Made by a program: the position numbers and the translations under genes
The notes under the pieces: generated by a model
Database searches by the model: none
Seen by the model: only the letters and a program-made list of their open reading frames with translations
Told to the model about the DNA's origin: nothing
In this document: piece by piece, positions 54,491 to 56,916 of the stretch
How positions within the stretch are numbered: position 1 is the stretch's first letter
Layout: the number at the start of each line of letters is the position of its first letter
Origin: Ahrensia marina
Lineage (GTDB): Bacteria; Pseudomonadota; Alphaproteobacteria; Rhizobiales; Rhizobiaceae
NCBI RefSeq assembly: GCF_001293565.1
Contig: NZ_JXMU01000025.1
Span: forward strand, 1 to 56,916
Length of the DNA: 56,916 nt
Direction: 5' to 3'

Positions 54491-54961
54491 TTAGTTGGTC
54501 GCTTTTGCCTCAATCTGCTTCGCGCTATCATCGCCTGCTTTGGCGATTTCAATTTTGCGCGGTTTCATTGCTTCAGGCACTTCGCGCGCCAGATCAATGT
54601 GAAGTAGGCCGTTTTTCAACCTGGCACCTTTCACCTCGACATAATCGGCAAGCTGGAAGCGGCGTTCGAAAGCGCGCGATGCAATGCCACGGTGCAGCAT
54701 TTCGTGCTTTTCAGAACCTTCTTCCGGTGTTTGCGCTGCCGCAATCTTCAGCACGTTAGGACGGGCTTCGATGGTGATGTCATCTTCACCGAAACCGGCG
54801 ACGGCCATCGTAATGCGGTAGGCATTTTCATCGATACGTTCGATATTATAAGGCGGGTAAGTTTGTCCGTTTTCTGGCTGTGCAAGTGTATCAAGCATTG
54901 AAAACAAACGGTCAAAACCAACAGTTGAGCGGTTTAAAGGTGTAAAATCTACATGACGCAT
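54491..54961 (-). CDS. Small heat-shock protein Hsp20 (IbpA-like)
   Basis: A 156-residue chaperone. A short N-terminal arm (MRHVDFTPLNRSTVGFDRLF) is followed by an alpha-crystallin domain from about 35 to 135, with YRITMAVAGFGEDDITIE and then KNGLLHIDLAREVPE (the A-x-x-x-N-G-x-L motif). A charged tail closes it. It holds unfolding proteins during heat stress. The start at 54961 follows AAAGGAGGA; an earlier ATG at 54985 would include that ribosome site. The leader looks like a ROSE RNA thermometer behind a sigma-32-type promoter. Confidence 0.94.
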   Translation of the reverse strand: MRHVDFTPLNRSTVGFDRLFSMLDTLAQPENGQTYPPYNIERIDENAYRITMAVAGFGEDDITIEARPNVLKIAAAQTPEEGSEKHEMLHRGIASRAFERRFQLADYVEVKGARLKNGLLHIDLAREVPEAMKPRKIEIAKAGDDSAKQIEAKATN

Positions 54962-55098
54962 TAGGTGTCCTCCTTTGAGCGACATATGGCGATCATACCT
55001 GCCGGTATAATCCCCTTAGTTTGCGATATTTGACCTGAAACACCCGTATTTGGCGTGCTTCTCGTGGCCAGCAGACCCACAATTGGCGTCTGCTCCCA
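54962..55098 (-). promoter_or_regulatory. ROSE-like RNA thermometer in the hsp20 leader
   Basis: On the minus strand the leader can form GCAGAC/GTCTGC (55093-55071), ATACC/GGTAT (55008-54995) and a final weak stem. In that final stem TCGCT (54982-54978) pairs with AGGA of the Shine-Dalgarno AGGAGGA (54974-54968), leaving one G bulged. U-Y-G-C-U opposite AGGA with a bulged G is the hallmark of ROSE elements, which melt at heat-shock temperature to free the ribosome site. Confidence 0.7.
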
Positions 55099-55105
55099 TA
55101 ATTTG

Positions 55106-55129
55106 GTGATGGCAAAATCCTGTTTCAAG
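55106..55129 (-). promoter_or_regulatory. Candidate sigma-32 (RpoH) promoter of the hsp20 gene
   Basis: On the minus strand CTTGAAA (55129-55123), ten bases, then CCATCAC (55112-55106) fits the alphaproteobacterial RpoH pattern with a short spacer. It would start RNA near 55098, just ahead of the ROSE-like hairpins. Confidence 0.55.
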
Positions 55130-55286
55130 ACCTTTTTTTTTACAAGAGGCAAACACCCCGTATTTTTATGAATGGAAAATGAACAGCGCCTTCCGTCTGG
55201 GTTCAGGGGCAAAATGTTTAATTGGTTTTATCGACGGAACTGGCCAGACAATTCAAAGGCCGGCTCCACTAAAAAGGAGACGACTG

Positions 55287-55715
55287 ATGAAAAAATTTAT
55301 TATTGCAACTGCACTACTGGCCATGGGCGCAACAAGCTTTACCGCTCCTGCTCAAGCCGCACCTTTGCGCGCTGAAACAGCGCTAACAACAACGCTGGAT
55401 GTCACAAAGGCACACTCTCCCAAACGTAGAGATTGGCAGAAACGCGTCCACCGTGCACGCATACTAAATCCGCGCCAGGTAGTACGGAAACTTCGTCACC
55501 GTGGTTTCCGCAATATCAGAAACGTACGCTACAATCATGGCCGCTACTATGCCGTTGCAAGAGGGCGATATGGCCCTGTGCGCCTGACAGTCAGCGCAAA
55601 GACCGGTCAAGTGATCACACGTGAGCGTATCCGCAAGCACCGCCGAAACAATGAATACCGTCACGGTTATCGCGGTCAGCGCAACGGCTTCAGCTTCACA
55701 TACACATTCCGCTAA
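55287..55715 (+). CDS. Small basic periplasmic protein, PepSY-like segment
   Basis: A 142-residue protein. The signal peptide (MKKFIIATALLAMGATSFTAPAQA) is followed by a very Arg/His-rich mature part. A segment VVRKLRHRGFRNIRNVRY followed by YYAVARGRYGPVRLTVSAKTGQVI has the length and strand pattern of PepSY-like repeats seen in small rhizobial exported proteins. The function is unknown; nucleic acid, metal or polyanion binding are all possible with this charge. The start at 55287 follows AAGGAGA; a longer frame from 55179 hides the signal peptide. A terminator follows. Confidence 0.78.
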   Translation: MKKFIIATALLAMGATSFTAPAQAAPLRAETALTTTLDVTKAHSPKRRDWQKRVHRARILNPRQVVRKLRHRGFRNIRNVRYNHGRYYAVARGRYGPVRLTVSAKTGQVITRERIRKHRRNNEYRHGYRGQRNGFSFTYTFR

Positions 55716-55763
55716 CGCGAATTTGAATTAGCTGGACTGTCCTGTCCCTTCCTGTCCGGCTAT

Positions 55764-55798
55764 AAAACCGGAGACGAGCAATTGTCTCCGGTTTTTCT
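55764..55798 (+). terminator. Terminator after the basic periplasmic protein gene
   Basis: AAAACCGGAGAC (55764-55775) pairs perfectly with GTCTCCGGTTTT (55784-55795), followed by TTC and more T. Confidence 0.9.
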
Positions 55799-55860
55799 TT
55801 GACCTTTGAACAGGTTAAACCTATCACTGTGACATCTGAAACCGAGCTTTCCGCACAACA

Positions 55861-56808
55861 ATGACGAGCCTCCTGAAAATCGCAAGCAATCTCGGCCCTG
55901 AACCGGATATGCTGGATATGCTCGAAACGGATGACGGGTTTAAAATTCGCTTCGCGGTGTTCAAGTCGAAAGAAAAACCAAACAACGGCACCATCATTCT
56001 GCTGCAAGGGCGCAATGAAGCCATTGAGAAATACCTGGAAACCATTGCTGAACTTGTAGAGCGCGGTTTTGATGTCGTTACATTTGACTGGCGCGGACAA
56101 GGAGGCTCGACAAGATTTTTCTCCGATCACCGCCGCGGCCATATTGATAGCTACGAGCAATATAGTGACGATCTGGAATATGTGTTCCAAAATATTGCTT
56201 TACCTGAATGCCGCGCACCGTTTTATATCGTTGCTCATTCGACCGGCTCGTTAGTCGCGCTTTACTGCGCGCCGCGCCTTAATAACCGTGTCCGGCGCAT
56301 GTTGCTCAGCTCACCGTTTTTGGGCGTTGGCGAAGAGATATTAAGCGAAAATCAGGTTATTTTTCTATCGAGTATTTTTACGTTTCTTGGGCTGGGCGCA
56401 ATGCATATGGGCGGCAGCCGTTACGGCATTGCAGCCATGCCGTTTGAGAAAAACCGTGTCACAACAGATCGCGAACGCTACGCCCGCAATCAGGAATTGA
56501 TGAACCCAAGTCGCGGGCTTGGGCTGGGCAGCGCGACAGCAACATGGCTGCACGCTTCCATGAAAGCCGTTCAGGCCGTTCGCCAAAGCGAACATATGGC
56601 CCAGATTCACATACCGGTTTTGCTCATAAATGCAGGGGCAGACCGCGTTGTCTCACGCGCGGCCGTTGAGGATTACGCGCACCGTATCCGTTCCGGATCA
56701 TTGATCACAATTGACGGCGCGCGCCACGAACTCATGCAGGAAGCAGACACCTACCGCGAACAGTTTTTCGCAGCACTTGATGCTTTTATACCCGGCTCAC
56801 CTGACTAG
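55861..56808 (+). CDS. Alpha/beta hydrolase, lysophospholipase-like (PldB type)
   Basis: A 315-residue hydrolase of the serine aminopeptidase S33/lysophospholipase group. The oxyanion region LLQGRNEAIEKY and the FDWRGQGGSTR motif are followed by the nucleophile elbow AHSTGS, the acid near NAGADRVVS and the His in DGARHELMQE. It has no signal peptide. It probably cleaves lysophospholipids or monoacyl esters; the true substrate is unknown. The ATG at 55861 has no clear ribosome site and an internal ATG at 55909 is possible. A repeat element begins 22 bases after its stop. Confidence 0.87.
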   Translation: MTSLLKIASNLGPEPDMLDMLETDDGFKIRFAVFKSKEKPNNGTIILLQGRNEAIEKYLETIAELVERGFDVVTFDWRGQGGSTRFFSDHRRGHIDSYEQYSDDLEYVFQNIALPECRAPFYIVAHSTGSLVALYCAPRLNNRVRRMLLSSPFLGVGEEILSENQVIFLSSIFTFLGLGAMHMGGSRYGIAAMPFEKNRVTTDRERYARNQELMNPSRGLGLGSATATWLHASMKAVQAVRQSEHMAQIHIPVLLINAGADRVVSRAAVEDYAHRIRSGSLITIDGARHELMQEADTYREQFFAALDAFIPGSPD

Positions 56809-56830
56809 ACCATTCTGGCCGGAGATTGCT

Positions 56831-56916
56831 CTAGAGCGTGTCTGCTTTTCACTGAATCATATCCGCGCTCTAACTCTTTGATTTACCGCATGTCCGAGCG
56901 GAAAACCGGTTCCCAC
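56831..56916. repeat. Interspersed double-hairpin repeat, copy 2 (cut by window end)
   Basis: An inverted near-copy of 23827-23912: CTAGAGCGTG opens it, and it closes with the reverse complement of GTGGGAACCGGTTTTCCG. The two copies share most positions over 86 bases. The outer GCATGTC arm of the first hairpin probably continues beyond the window. Confidence 0.88.

Larger units (their letters stand above)
54962..55286. other. 325-base divergent region between the hsp20 gene and the basic periplasmic protein gene
   Basis: It holds the ROSE-like leader and RpoH-type promoter for hsp20. The plus-strand half (55130-55286) has a T tract and AAGGAGA for the downstream gene; nothing else is supported. 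Confidence 0.7.

Noticed and set aside
1-56916. tRNA, rRNA, CRISPR array, integrase or transposase
   Set aside because: No cloverleaf with T-loop GTTCRANYC, no regular spaced repeats and no such coding frames were found by reading.

Overview
This window looks like a chromosomal segment of an alphaproteobacterium of the order Hyphomicrobiales (Rhizobiales). The evidence is the gene families: TrcR (DUF1013), RcdA (DUF1465), GapR (DUF2312), DUF1192, DUF1244, a DUF1036-pyk pair, an Omp25/RopB-type porin-like protein and a lipoprotein resembling Brucella Omp10. Short interspersed palindromes of rhizobial type also occur. No tRNA, rRNA, CRISPR array, insertion sequence or prophage is visible. Nearly all of the sequence is core-type gene content.

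Layout. 1-240 is a cluster of GC-rich intergenic palindromes. 282-3122 holds a conserved hypothetical, an SDR oxidoreductase and a VOC protein followed by a WYL-type regulator. 3183-8562 holds trcR, a secreted phytase-like beta-propeller protein behind four tandem PHO-box half-sites, a quinone oxidoreductase, a DUF1192 protein, a probable small RNA and rcdA behind a perfect CtrA box. 8672-13408 holds rpmE, an ABC exporter with a translationally coupled nucleotidyltransferase-like gene, and a MotA/MotB-like membrane pair. 13524-19370 holds a SuhB-type phosphatase, efp, a Sel1 protein, a ThiE-like protein, two divergent DUF465 genes, purEK and rpmJ. 19463-29126 holds a TPR protein, a hydrolase, pyk-DUF1036, DUF1244, a DUF459 SGNH-like protein, a lytic transglycosylase, a beta-barrel protein and kdsD.

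29142-42726 holds hemH, a large periplasmic 5'-nucleotidase carrying a LysM domain and repeated peptides, an Omp10-like lipoprotein with a CtrA box, the two carboxynorspermidine genes, a haem-dependent demethylase-like protein, oligoendopeptidase F, an orphan sigma-54 response regulator, a DUF882 cell-wall peptidase and gapR. 42905-50172 holds an Omp25-like protein and a gltB-ybjQ-gltD operon. 50591-56808 holds threonine aldolase, a four-gene bufferin cluster, a small heat-shock gene behind a ROSE-like RNA thermometer, a small basic periplasmic protein and a lysophospholipase-like hydrolase.

The most notable system is 51807-54424. It encodes a secreted four-cysteine DUF2282 precursor (BufA), a DUF692 multinuclear iron oxidase (BufB), its DUF2063 partner (BufC) and a DoxX membrane protein (BufD). 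This is a compact copper-linked RiPP (bufferin) cluster. A second theme is cell-cycle wiring: trcR, rcdA and gapR are all here, and CtrA-type TTAA-N7-TTAA sites lie before rcdA, the Omp10-like gene and the DUF882 gene. All functions are read from sequence motifs and family knowledge; no database search was run.
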